Shown here: one piece after another, positions 37,733 through 46,147 of the stretch
Layout of the letters: each line of letters starts with the position of its first letter
Numbering within the stretch: the first letter of the stretch is position 1
Assembly: GCF_003939025.1 (NCBI RefSeq)
Contig: NZ_RQIH01000006.1
Coordinates: forward strand, 186,001 to 250,000
From: Rhizobium sophoriradicis
GTDB lineage: Bacteria; Pseudomonadota; Alphaproteobacteria; Rhizobiales; Rhizobiaceae
Length of the DNA: 64,000 nt
Reading direction: 5' to 3'
The notes under the pieces: generated by a model
Databases searched by the model: none
Seen by the model: the letters and a program-made list of their open reading frames with translations, nothing else
Told to the model about the DNA's origin: nothing
Program-made: the position numbers and the translations under genes

Positions 37733-37751
37733 TTCCGTCTGTCCAAAGCGA

Positions 37752-38219
37752 TTAGCGCTTGGAGAACTGGAACGAACGGCGGGCTTTTGCCTTGCCGTAC
37801 TTCTTGCGTTCGACGACGCGGCTGTCGCGGGTCAGGAAGCCGCCCTTCTTCAGCACCGAGCGCAGGCCCGGTTCGAAGTAGGTGAGCGCCTTGGAAAGGC
37901 CGTGGCGAACGGCACCGGCCTGGCCGGAGAGGCCGCCGCCGGCAACGGTTGCGACGATGTCGAACTGGCCGTCACGGGCAGCCGCGACGATCGGCTGGCG
38001 CAGGATCATCTGCAGCACCGGACGGGCGAAATATTCCGCGAATTCCTTGCCGTTGACGATGATCTTGCCGGAGCCCGGCTTGACCCAGACGCGGGCGACG
38101 GCGTTCTTGCGCTTGCCGGTCGCGTAGGAGCGGCCGAGCGAATCGACCTTGCGGACGTGCGCCGGAGCAGCAGCTTCGGAAGCCGTGCCGAGATCCTTCA
38201 GGGAGGAGAGGTCAGCCAT
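37752..38219 (-). CDS. rpsI: 30S ribosomal protein S9
   Basis: S9 binds the head of the small subunit and its C-terminal tail reaches the P-site tRNA. The 155-residue protein has the family end [17 protein letters not shown], with the conserved terminal Lys-Arg, and the core [18 protein letters not shown]. The N-terminal 25 residues form the extension typical of alphaproteobacteria. It is two bases from the rplM stop, in the usual L13-S9 operon, followed by a strong terminator. Confidence 0.98.
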   Translation of the reverse strand: MADLSSLKDLGTASEAAAPAHVRKVDSLGRSYATGKRKNAVARVWVKPGSGKIIVNGKEFAEYFARPVLQMILRQPIVAAARDGQFDIVATVAGGGLSGQAGAVRHGLSKALTYFEPGLRSVLKKGGFLTRDSRVVERKKYGKAKARRSFQFSKR

Positions 38220-38221
38220 GA

Positions 38222-38686
38222 TCAGGCGCTCCTTACATTCTTTTTGTTGAGCGCGGCAACGTCGAGGGCGACCGGCTGCTGGGCTTCATGGGGATGGTTG
38301 GCGCCGGCGTAGACGCGCAGGTTCTTCATCTGGCGACGGCCGAGCGGGCCGCGCGGAACCATGCGCTCGACGGCCTTTTCGAGGACGCGCTCCGGGAAGC
38401 GGCCTTCGATGATCTGGCGTGCGGTGCGCTCCTTGATGCCGCCGGCGTAACCGGTGTGCCAGTAGTAGACCTTGTCGGAATACTTCTTGCCGGTGAAAAC
38501 GACCTTGTCGGCATTGATGACGATGACGTTGTCGCCGTCGTCAACGTGGGGGGTGAAGGTTGCCTTGTGCTTGCCGCGCAGGCGCATAGCGATGATGGAA
38601 GCGAGACGGCCAACGACCAGCCCTTCGGCGTCGATGATCACCCACTTCTTCTCCACCTCTGCAGGCTTCTGGGAGAAGGTAGCCAT
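38222..38686 (-). CDS. rplM: 50S ribosomal protein L13
   Basis: L13 is an early-assembly protein of the large subunit. The 154-residue product shows the family sequence [44 protein letters not shown] and [20 protein letters not shown]. The start at 38686 ([10 protein letters not shown]) was chosen because the longer frame upstream enters the leader and promoter. It is the first gene of the rplM-rpsI operon. Confidence 0.98.
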   Translation of the reverse strand: MATFSQKPAEVEKKWVIIDAEGLVVGRLASIIAMRLRGKHKATFTPHVDDGDNVIVINADKVVFTGKKYSDKVYYWHTGYAGGIKERTARQIIEGRFPERVLEKAVERMVPRGPLGRRQMKNLRVYAGANHPHEAQQPVALDVAALNKKNVRSA

Positions 38687-39001
38687 AGTGAATACTCTCT
38701 TTTGGGACCCTTGCCCGAAGGCTGGAAGGGCGTTTCTTGTTGCTTGGATTGGCAGGCGCAAGACATGCCAAAAAGAAAGCAGCCCGGAAGGCTGCGTTCT
38801 GGTGCGGTGTATAAAGGGAATGTGACATCGGGTCAATATCGTCATTTTCGGCGACCTGAAAAAAACGATAGGAAAAACAACAACTTACCTATACGGTATT
38901 ATAATACCTCATAATTGCCGAGATCGCTGGATGGCCTGCTTTGGCTTTTTACCGCTACCGCGACTTGGATTTGACGCGACGGGCCAGGATCGCAAGTGGT
39001 C
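38687..39001. other. Intergenic region between rplM and the LysR gene
   Basis: These 315 bases hold the rplM leader, its candidate promoter (38808-38836) and a perfect palindrome (38895-38908), described separately. The leader also contains a small hairpin, GCAGCC/GGCTGC near 38780-38796. No gene is seen. Confidence 0.6.
38808..38836 (-). promoter_or_regulatory. Sigma-70 type promoter of rplM-rpsI
   Basis: On the minus strand TTGACC (38836-38831) is followed after 17 bases by TATACA (38813-38808), a near-consensus -35/-10 pair with ideal spacing. It is about 120 bases upstream of the rplM start codon, leaving a leader long enough for regulation. The call rests on the sequence match only. Confidence 0.7.
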
Positions 39002-39880
39002 CTAATCCTTGAACTCCCGCAGACATTTCATCATTTCCCGAAGGCCGCGTGTCAGATGTTTGTCCCGGCGCAGAACCATGCCGAGCCGGCGCATGAGCTT
39101 CGGTTTCAGCGACGACGTTGTCACCAGACCGGCAAGGTCGCGCTTGAGCGCCAGCCCCGGCAGGATCGACCAGCCGAGCCCCACCGCCACCAACTCCTTG
39201 ATAGCCTCGACGCTGCCGAACTCCATCGCAGGGCGGGTCCTGATATCGGGGGCGGCCAACCAAGCGTCGATTGCTCGCCTCGTATTGCCTCCCTCATAAA
39301 GCAGCAGCGTCCTGTCGCGCATGAAGGCAGCGTCCGGCCCGCCTTCGGGCACGAGGCTGCCGACGGGAGCGACCGCGAGCAACTCCTCCTCGTAAAACGG
39401 TTCGATCGCGAAATTCCGTCCCGAGGCCGGCAGAGCGACGACGGCGATGTCGAGACTGTTGGTTTCCAGATCGCGCAGAATATCGTCGGCATTGCCGATA
39501 TGGACGGTGATTTCGAGGCCGGGCATCGCCTTCCTGGCAGCGGCGATGGCGCGTGGAAGCAGGTGGATCGAGGCGGTGCCGCCGCTGCCGATGCGCACGC
39601 GGCCGCTGGCGCCTTCCCTGTGCGGCAGCATCGCTTCTTCCGCCGCTGCCACTTGCTGAAGCAGACGCCTCGCGTGCGAAAGCAGGTCAAGGCCCGCCGC
39701 CGTCGGCTGCGCTCGCCGTCCGACACGCTCGATCAGCCGGACGCCGAGCCGCTGCTCAAGGCCTTTGACCTGCAGGCTGACCGCCGGTTGCGTCACGCCC
39801 TCCTTGTCGGCGGCGGCCGTAAAGCTTCCGAGGTCGGCGACATTGACGAAGCTCGCGAGCTGATCGAGATTAAGTGGCAT
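39002..39880 (-). CDS. LysR-family transcriptional regulator
   Basis: A 292-residue regulator with the N-terminal LysR HTH (LDQLASFVNVADLGSFTAAA, TQPAVSLQVKGLEQRLGVRLIER). It has a periplasmic-binding-like effector domain (SGRVRIGSGGTASIHLLP, LDIAVVALP, SVEAIKELVAVGLGWSILPGLAL). The start at 39880 (MPLNLDQLAS) is the family norm; the upstream frame is antisense to the next gene. It is divergent from the DUF1127 gene by about 95 bases, and LysR proteins usually regulate a divergent neighbour. The effector is unknown. Confidence 0.9.
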   Translation of the reverse strand: MPLNLDQLASFVNVADLGSFTAAADKEGVTQPAVSLQVKGLEQRLGVRLIERVGRRAQPTAAGLDLLSHARRLLQQVAAAEEAMLPHREGASGRVRIGSGGTASIHLLPRAIAAARKAMPGLEITVHIGNADDILRDLETNSLDIAVVALPASGRNFAIEPFYEEELLAVAPVGSLVPEGGPDAAFMRDRTLLLYEGGNTRRAIDAWLAAPDIRTRPAMEFGSVEAIKELVAVGLGWSILPGLALKRDLAGLVTTSSLKPKLMRRLGMVLRRDKHLTRGLREMMKCLREFKD

Positions 39881-39974
39881 ATAAAAGAAATCCTTATGCA
39901 CATCATAATATCCATAAGCTTCTTTCATTCCATCTTCCAGCGCATCCTTCCTTCGTTGAGAAAAGGACGAAGAG

Positions 39975-40205
39975 ATGACCCTGGAATTCGATGCAATCTT
40001 TGAAACGCCGCGCAATGCGCTTCGGTCGAAACTCCGGCGGACGGTCCGCTGGGGTCGAGGCTTGTCGGCGGCCGTCGAGCATTGGCTCACAAAGCGACGC
40101 AGCCGCCGCAGGCTTTCGGAACTCACCGATGAAGACCTTCGCGATATCGGCCTGACCCGTGCGCAGGCGACGGCCGAGACATCGAAATCATGGTTCTGGT
40201 CCTGA
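39975..40205 (+). CDS. DUF1127 small basic protein
   Basis: A 76-residue basic protein ending with the DUF1127 core, RRRLSELTDEDLRDIGLTRAQA. Proteins with this domain in alphaproteobacteria take part in small-RNA, phosphate and carbon responses, with the Arg-rich helix thought to bind RNA. The preceding part (SKLRRTVRWGRGLSAAVEHWL) is Arg-rich too. It stands divergent from the LysR gene, which could be its regulator. The start ATG 39975 has an AAGAGATG context. Confidence 0.88.
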   Translation: MTLEFDAIFETPRNALRSKLRRTVRWGRGLSAAVEHWLTKRRSRRRLSELTDEDLRDIGLTRAQATAETSKSWFWS

Positions 40206-40299
40206 CCATGCCGCCGGGGGGAGGGAGGATCCTGCTCGAAAGTGCCGGCGCCTTGTGGCAGAACAGCTGTGTGGAAATCGAGCAGCAGGGAGCAGCATC

Positions 40300-41127
40300 A
40301 TGGCCGAAATCGTATCATTCCGGAAGGAAGCGGACAGGGCGGACGGGTTGTTGCTTCGCTCCCTGCGCGATGGCGTGCTGCGTCTCGTGCTCAACGACCC
40401 GCCGGCCAACGCGCTTTCGATCGCGCTTCTCGAGGCGCTGATGGCTGAGCTCGAAAAGGCGGGATCGGATGCTGATGTGCGCGTCATCGTTATCGCCTCG
40501 ACCGGCTCCGTCTTTTCCGCCGGCCATGACCTCAAGGAACTCACCGCCCATCGCGTCGATGAAGATCAGGGGGCTGCCTTCTTCGAGAAGAGTTTCCGGC
40601 TCTGCGCCGATCTGATGCTGAAGATCACCCATCTGCCAAAACCCGTCATCGCCGAGATCGACGGGCTTGCAACGGCTGCCGGCTGTCAGCTCGTTGCCTC
40701 CTGTGATCTGGCCATCTGCACGGACACCTCGACGTTCTGCACGCCAGGCGTCAATATCGGCCTGTTCTGTTCGACGCCGATGGTGGCGGTAACCCGTGCC
40801 GCCCATCGCAAGCAGGCGATGGAGATGCTGCTGACCGGCGAGACGATCGATGCTTCGACGGCCAAGGATTTCGGCCTCGTCAACCGCATCGTGCCGAAGC
40901 AATATCTGGCGCAGGTCGTTGCCAAATATGCGGCCGTGATCGCCGGCAAATCGCCATTGACACTAAAGATCGGCAAGGAGGCCTTCTATCGGCAGCTCGA
41001 ACTGCCGGTGGAGGCGGCCTATGACTATGCCGCCAGGGTGATGGTGGAGAACATGCTGACGCAGGATGCGCAGGAGGGTATCGGCGCCTTTCTCAGCAAG
41101 CGCAAGCCGGAGTGGAAGGGTGAATGA
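40300..41127 (+). CDS. Enoyl-CoA hydratase/isomerase family protein
   Basis: A 275-residue crotonase-fold enzyme. The CoA-binding oxyanion holes are visible as FSAGHDLKEL and GLATAAGCQLVASCDLAI. Such enzymes hydrate enoyl-CoA in beta-oxidation or related routes. The second catalytic region reads FCTPGVNIGLFCSTP, with no clear Glu at the usual position, so it may act as an isomerase or have altered chemistry. ATG 40300 follows GGGAG; earlier frames overlap the DUF1127 gene. It converges with the DMT transporter with no gap. Confidence 0.85.
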   Translation: MAEIVSFRKEADRADGLLLRSLRDGVLRLVLNDPPANALSIALLEALMAELEKAGSDADVRVIVIASTGSVFSAGHDLKELTAHRVDEDQGAAFFEKSFRLCADLMLKITHLPKPVIAEIDGLATAAGCQLVASCDLAICTDTSTFCTPGVNIGLFCSTPMVAVTRAAHRKQAMEMLLTGETIDASTAKDFGLVNRIVPKQYLAQVVAKYAAVIAGKSPLTLKIGKEAFYRQLELPVEAAYDYAARVMVENMLTQDAQEGIGAFLSKRKPEWKGE

Positions 41128-41964
41128 TCACCCTAGCTTCAGAACCAGCACGCCGGCTGCGATGACGACGCCGGCGACGTAACGCCAAATTCCGGCTTTT
41201 TCCTTGAACACGGCGACCGAGATGACCAGCCCGAAGACGATCGCGGTTTCCCGCAACGCGGCGACGGTCGCGACCGGGGCCTTCGTCATTGCCCAGAGCG
41301 CCAGTCCGTAAGAAGCAATCGAACCCGCGCCGCCGATAAGGCCGCGCCACCAGTTGCGGCGAACGTGGCGCAGCACCGTCAGGCTGCCGCGCCGGGACGC
41401 CGCCCAGGCAAACAGCAGTATGGGCGGCAGCAGCGACATCCACAACGTATAGGAAACCGCGTTGCCTGAAAGGCGCGCGCCGATGCCATCGACATAGGTG
41501 TAGCTGGCGATGACGAAGGCATTGGCAATGGAGAGGACGACGGCACGGCCACTGCCCCGACGCGCCTCCAGGGCGAGCGTCAGGACGCCGGCTGAGATCG
41601 TCATGATGCCGGCGAGCGCGGCGCCGGAAAGGTCTTCACTGAGGACGACACCGCTTGTCGCGGCGATCAGCAACGGCGTGCAGCCACGCATCAGCGGATA
41701 GACCAGGCCGATATCCCCGGCCCGGTAGGCGGCGGCTACCAGCTGGAAATAGGCGAACTGCAGGATGGCCGAAGCGCCGATGAACGGCCAGGCCGCACTT
41801 TGCGGCAAGGGCAAAAATGCCAGGAACGGCAAGGCTGATACCGCGCCGCCGGCCGAAATCAGCGCCGCATCAAGGGATTTGTCGCTGCCCGCTTTGACGA
41901 TCGCGTTCCATGTCGCATGCAGCAATGCACCGAACAGAACGAGCAGGATGACGTCGAGAGGCAA
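41128..41964 (-). CDS. EamA/DMT-family transporter
   Basis: A ten-helix drug/metabolite transporter of about 278 residues with two EamA-like halves (VILLVLFGALLHATWNAIVK; NAFVIASYTYVDGIG; LRETAIVFGLVISVAVFKEK). Substrate is unknown; many relatives export amino acids or metabolites. The start is uncertain: TTG 41964 gives a family-like N-terminus at the first helix, whereas the frame opens further upstream to 42033. It converges with the enoyl-CoA hydratase gene. Confidence 0.83.
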   Translation of the reverse strand: MPLDVILLVLFGALLHATWNAIVKAGSDKSLDAALISAGGAVSALPFLAFLPLPQSAAWPFIGASAILQFAYFQLVAAAYRAGDIGLVYPLMRGCTPLLIAATSGVVLSEDLSGAALAGIMTISAGVLTLALEARRGSGRAVVLSIANAFVIASYTYVDGIGARLSGNAVSYTLWMSLLPPILLFAWAASRRGSLTVLRHVRRNWWRGLIGGAGSIASYGLALWAMTKAPVATVAALRETAIVFGLVISVAVFKEKAGIWRYVAGVVIAAGVLVLKLG

Positions 41965-42434
41965 GGACCAAATCCGAAACTGCAGGGGAGGACATGCGCT
42001 TCGCCCCGACGGGGCAAGCTTCTGCAAGGACAACTGCGATTTGCACGAAACTGCTTTGCCGCGGTCGCGGATGCCTTCCTGTCTGGAATATCACCCTTTC
42101 AATATCCAAACAATCGCGGGGTACCCGACAATTATTACGTGCGCGCGACATACGTTCAATCCACGAGATCTCCTCAACTATGAGATGCTGCTAATGGACG
42201 ACGGAACATAGGGTGGCCCTAAAGGGAACGAAAGAGGAAAGCGCCCGGAGGAATTTCGGAAGGGATCATTCTATGTTGCTGAAATACAGATATTATTCTA
42301 TAACTTTGAAATACGCGGAAAATAAAGCTTTTGATTGTAAATTCCTTGGAAAATCGTAGCGCGCGATTGAGCCAGCCAACATTCGCAAACGCGAAGGGCG
42401 TAGGGCATCTGCCGCAATCACGGCGGCAAAAACC
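41965..42434. other. A+T-rich intergenic region
   Basis: This 470-base gap between the DMT transporter start and the small secreted protein gene is A+T-rich, most so from about 42270 to 42350. Short frames cross it with no domain. No repeat copy, RNA or terminator was recognised. Confidence 0.4.
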
Positions 42435-42758
42435 TCAAAGCTGATGATGTGGAACGAACAGCATCCCGTCCAGGTTGTCTATGTTCTGACAGTTCAGAAC
42501 GGGGCAGCGAGGATCGTCTTTCGAGGGGATGTGGGTCCACTCGGCATAGTCGGTCGCGTCGCAATAATGGCTGTTGCGGACGTAACGATCATAGAGGGGC
42601 AGACCGCGGGGGGACTGATAGCGGAAGATGACGGCGCCCTGATTGTGGATGGCGGCGCGCACGCTGGCACAGCTCATGGTGAGTGGATTGTAGCGCGAGA
42701 TTGCCAGTGCCGGCGATGCGGCGAGCACGAGCATGAGGGCAAGAGCGATTTTTTTCAT
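42435..42758 (-). CDS. Small secreted four-cysteine protein
   Basis: A 107-residue exported protein with a signal peptide MKKIALALMLVLAASPALA and a mature domain with four cysteines (SCASVR, SHYCDAT, DPRCPVLNC) that could form two disulfides. I do not recognise a named domain; similar small periplasmic proteins occur in Rhizobiales. The start at 42758 was chosen because it gives the signal peptide. It is divergent from the CoA-binding protein gene. Function unknown. Confidence 0.72.
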   Translation of the reverse strand: MKKIALALMLVLAASPALAISRYNPLTMSCASVRAAIHNQGAVIFRYQSPRGLPLYDRYVRNSHYCDATDYAEWTHIPSKDDPRCPVLNCQNIDNLDGMLFVPHHQL

Positions 42759-42877
42759 CGAATCATCCTCAGAAACTATCCAACCCATATATACGGGAAA
42801 GGCGCGCAACTGGTTTCACGCAAAAGCAAAAATCACGCGCGCCGTGGCGAACGACTTTCGCAAGTGGAGAAGCGGAC

Positions 42878-43306
42878 ATGAATCACGACAGCTACACGGA
42901 TGACTTCCTCGCCGGCATCTTGCATTCGGTGAAGACCATCGCCCTGACCGGCGCTTCGCCCAATCCGGCGCGGCCGAGCAACGGCGTCATGGGCTACCTG
43001 CTGTCGCGCGGCTATGAGGTCATTCCGGTCAACCCGGGGCAGGCGGGTAAACAGATCCACGGCCGCACTGTCTTTGCCCGGCTCGCCGACATTCCTGTGC
43101 CGATCGACATGATCGACGTCTTTCGCGCTGCCGAATATCTGGACGGCGTCGTCGAGGAGGCGCTGGTGCTGAGGCCGTTGCCGAAGGTCATCTGGGCGCA
43201 GCTCGGCGTCCGCGACGATGCGGCTGCGGCAAAGGCGGAGGCCGCCGGCATCAAGGTGGTGATGAACCGCTGCCCGGCGATCGAATATCCCCGGCTCATT
43301 GCCTGA
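42878..43306 (+). CDS. CoA-binding domain protein (YccU-like)
   Basis: A 142-residue single-domain protein with the succinyl-CoA-synthetase-like CoA-binding fold: KTIALTGASPNPARPSNGVMGYLLSRGYEVIPVNPG near the start, VDVFRAAEY-like region (MIDVFRAAEY) and VMNRCPAIE at the end. Its relatives bind CoA or nucleotide and have no known reaction. It lies 125 bases before the O-acetylhomoserine sulfhydrylase gene on the same strand, and the two are often neighbours in Rhizobiales. Confidence 0.88.
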   Translation: MNHDSYTDDFLAGILHSVKTIALTGASPNPARPSNGVMGYLLSRGYEVIPVNPGQAGKQIHGRTVFARLADIPVPIDMIDVFRAAEYLDGVVEEALVLRPLPKVIWAQLGVRDDAAAAKAEAAGIKVVMNRCPAIEYPRLIA

Positions 43307-43430
43307 TCTCATTGCTGCGCTCCGCAGAGACGGATTTTCCACCGAACGCCGGTGGGTTGAAACGGATCGCGATTAACTTTCGTCCGGGAGAGGCTATGAT
43401 CCCGGCCGTCAGCAATAACTGGAGGACGAC

Positions 43431-44714
43431 ATGGCCAAGAATGATCCGGGATTCAACACGTTGGCGATCCATGCCGGCGCCCAGCCCGACCCGGCGACCG
43501 GTGCGCGGGTAACGCCGATCTACCAGACGACCGCTTACGTCTTCAACGATTCCGATCATGCCGCCGCGCTCTTCGGCCTGCAGGCGTTCGGCAATATCTA
43601 CACGCGCATCATGAACCCGACGCAGGCCGTGCTGGAGGAGCGCGTCGCAGCGCTCGAGGGCGGCACGGCGGCCCTTGCCGTCGCCTCCGGCCATGCCGCA
43701 CAGATGATCGTCTTCCACACCATCATGCGCCCCGGCGAGAATTTCATTGCTGCACGCAAGCTTTACGGCGGCTCGATCAACCAGTTCGGCCATGCCTTCG
43801 AGAATTTCGGCTGGCAGGTGCGCTGGGCCGATTCCGCCGATCCGGCAAGCTTCGAAAGCCAGATCGACGAGAAGACGCGCGGCATCTTCATCGAGAGCCT
43901 CGCCAATCCCGGTGGCACCTTCGTCGATATCGCGGCGATCGCCGAGGTTGCGCACCGCAACGGCCTGCCGCTCATCGTCGACAATACGATGGCAACCCCC
44001 TATCTCATCCGTCCGATCGAACACGGCGCCGACATCGTCGTGCATTCGCTGACGAAATTCCTCGGCGGCCACGGCAATTCCATGGGCGGCCTTATCGTCG
44101 ACGGCGGCACTTTCGACTGGTCAAAATCCGGCAATTACCCCATGCTGTCCAGCCCGCGGCCGGAATATAACGGCATGGTCCTGCATGCGACCTTCGGCAA
44201 TTTCGCCTTCGCCATCGCCGCCCGCGTTCTCGGCCTGCGCGATCTCGGGCCGGCGATCTCGCCCTTCAACGCCTTCCTGATCCTGACGGGGATCGAGACA
44301 TTGCCGCTCAGGATGCAGCGCCACAGCGACAATGCGATCGCCGTGGCGAGGTGGCTGAAGGCGCACAGCAAGATCGCCTGGGTGAATTATGCCGGCCTCG
44401 AGGACGACCCGAACCACACCCTGCAGCAGCGCTACTCGCCGAAGGGCGCCGGCTCCGTCTTCACCTTCGGCGTCAAGGGCGATTATGAGGCGGGCAAAAC
44501 GCTGGTCGAGGGCCTTGAGCTCTTCTCTCATCTTGCCAACATCGGCGACACCCGCTCGCTCGTCATCCATCCCGCCTCGACGACGCACCGGCAGCTGAGC
44601 GACGAACAGAAGATCGCCGCCGGCGCCGGCCCCGATGTGGTGCGCCTTTCCGTCGGCATCGAGGACGTCAAGGACATCATCGCCGACCTCGAACAGGCGC
44701 TTTCGAAGATCTGA
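43431..44714 (+). CDS. metY: O-acetylhomoserine sulfhydrylase
   Basis: This PLP enzyme makes homocysteine from O-acetylhomoserine and sulfide in methionine synthesis. The 427-residue protein carries the Cys/Met-metabolism fold: [33 protein letters not shown], the PLP phosphate site [16 protein letters not shown] and the PLP-binding Lys in [11 protein letters not shown]. The start ATG has a GGAGG site six bases upstream. The family also contains methionine gamma-lyases, so the exact reaction is a family assignment. Confidence 0.93.
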   Translation: MAKNDPGFNTLAIHAGAQPDPATGARVTPIYQTTAYVFNDSDHAAALFGLQAFGNIYTRIMNPTQAVLEERVAALEGGTAALAVASGHAAQMIVFHTIMRPGENFIAARKLYGGSINQFGHAFENFGWQVRWADSADPASFESQIDEKTRGIFIESLANPGGTFVDIAAIAEVAHRNGLPLIVDNTMATPYLIRPIEHGADIVVHSLTKFLGGHGNSMGGLIVDGGTFDWSKSGNYPMLSSPRPEYNGMVLHATFGNFAFAIAARVLGLRDLGPAISPFNAFLILTGIETLPLRMQRHSDNAIAVARWLKAHSKIAWVNYAGLEDDPNHTLQQRYSPKGAGSVFTFGVKGDYEAGKTLVEGLELFSHLANIGDTRSLVIHPASTTHRQLSDEQKIAAGAGPDVVRLSVGIEDVKDIIADLEQALSKI

Positions 44715-44773
44715 AACAGCCCAACCGGGAGGTAAGGCTGGCGAGGGGATCAGCTGGTCTTCACCCGATCCGA

Positions 44774-45385
44774 TTACCGTTGGACAATCACTCGGGTCCC
44801 CGGCTGGACCATATCGTAAAGCTCCTCGACGTCCTCGAGGTACATTCGAAAACAACCACTCGACGCATTGGTTCCGATGGAGGACGGGTCGTTGGTACCG
44901 TGGATGCGCAGCAGCCCATCGGCAAGGTATATCGCTCGGGTCCCTAGCGGATTGTTGGGGCCTGGCTTCACGACCGCTGGAAGCCTCGGGTTCTTCTGAC
45001 GCATGCTGGCCGTTGGCCGCCATTCGGGATGCATTCGCTTCGACACCACCCGCGTCGTTCCGTACCATTGCTTGCCTTCGCGGCCGACGGCTATGGGGTA
45101 AACGAACTGCTCTCCGTTTGCTGTCGTATAAATAAGTGTGTGTTCGCGCGTGGCGATCACGATGTTTCCTCTAGCGCTTCGCGTCGAGGGTGCCCTGCGA
45201 TCATACAGGGGTTCCTCATAGCCAGGGGCGGGGTCGTAATAGGGCGGAGGTGGATACGGGCTGTAGGGGTCATCATAGCCGTAGCCCCCGTATTCGTCGT
45301 ATCCATCATACGGTTCATAAACTTGGGCGCGGGCCTGAACCACCGTTAGCAAAACGGCCACCGCAAGGAGAGCCAGCAATCTCAT
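44774..45385 (-). CDS. L,D-transpeptidase (YkuD) with Tyr/Pro-rich N-terminal segment
   Basis: A 203-residue secreted enzyme that forms 3-3 crosslinks or anchors proteins in peptidoglycan. After the signal peptide, residues about 22-63 are a low-complexity Tyr/Pro/Asp/Gly segment. The YkuD domain follows with VYPIAVGR-like (FVYPIAVGREGK), GTRAIYL, HGTNDPSSIG and the catalytic Cys in SSGCFRM. The gene converges with metY. The tyrosine-rich stretch may interact with the cell wall, but that is inference. Confidence 0.92.
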   Translation of the reverse strand: MRLLALLAVAVLLTVVQARAQVYEPYDGYDEYGGYGYDDPYSPYPPPPYYDPAPGYEEPLYDRRAPSTRSARGNIVIATREHTLIYTTANGEQFVYPIAVGREGKQWYGTTRVVSKRMHPEWRPTASMRQKNPRLPAVVKPGPNNPLGTRAIYLADGLLRIHGTNDPSSIGTNASSGCFRMYLEDVEELYDMVQPGTRVIVQR

Positions 45386-45563
45386 TTTTCGCCATCCGCC
45401 TGTCTATCAAGCGGTATTGGTCCCAACTCTATGGCGTCACTATGGCGGACCGGTGCGACGATGTTGAACGCATGCTGCAAAGGCGCATGGGAAAACCAAT
45501 AATTGCGAGCGCGCCTCATCTAAACCTATGCTGCGAAGAACACTCAATTCGAAGAGATCCAGA

Positions 45564-45914
45564 ATGACTGTTAGCAACTTCATCACCTTCGGCATCGATG
45601 GCGTCGAACCGGAGTTGGGCGCGCCCGAACCCGGTCGGATCATCTCCGGCGATCCGCAGTTCCGGACCTGGAATCTGGAGGAGGCCGAAGGCGGCCTCTA
45701 TTGCGGCATCTGGGAGGCGACGCCCGGCAAATGGCGGATCGTTTACGAGGAATGGGAATATTTCAGCCTGCTGTCCGGCCATTCGATCGTCACCGAAGAC
45801 GGCGGCGAGCCGGTTCATCTGAAGGCGGGTGACCGGATGATCCTCAGACCCGGCTTCAAGGGAACCTGGGAAGTCGTTGAAACGACTCGCAAGGACTATG
45901 TGATCAGGCTTTGA
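45564..45914 (+). CDS. Cupin-domain protein (Cupin_3/DUF861 type)
   Basis: A 116-residue single-domain cupin. The sequence has the Cupin_3 pattern: GIWEATPGKWRIVYEEWEYFSLLSGHSIVTEDGG followed by AGDRMILRPGFKGTWEV. It is similar in fold to (S)-ureidoglycine aminohydrolase relatives. Several typical metal-binding His residues are replaced by Glu/Tyr in EEWEYF, as is usual for this subgroup. ATG 45564 gives MTVSNFITFG. Substrate unknown. Confidence 0.85.
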   Translation: MTVSNFITFGIDGVEPELGAPEPGRIISGDPQFRTWNLEEAEGGLYCGIWEATPGKWRIVYEEWEYFSLLSGHSIVTEDGGEPVHLKAGDRMILRPGFKGTWEVVETTRKDYVIRL

Positions 45915-46147
45915 GCGGCGGCTGCAGATCGGCTGTGATGATGCCGGGCCTGTCCCGGTTTGCGGCGATTATGCGCCGGTTCTCCTGAAAAGACCGCTTC
46001 GCATTTGCGGATAGACGGCATTTGATCTTTCCCATTAATGGGACCTACATCGTCAAATGCTAGAGCTTACCTGCAGCGCATTGCGGACATGATGTCTCCT
46101 GCCGTCACAACAGACATGGCCTTGCAATTCATCTTTTCGGGATTGGC

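Noticed and set aside
37223..37885. 220-codon open frame after the acyltransferase
   Set aside because: It is in a different frame, crosses the repeat and terminator, and runs antisense into rpsI.
42034..42434. Possible small gene in the A+T-rich gap
   Set aside because: Only short, domain-less frames; no ribosome binding site.
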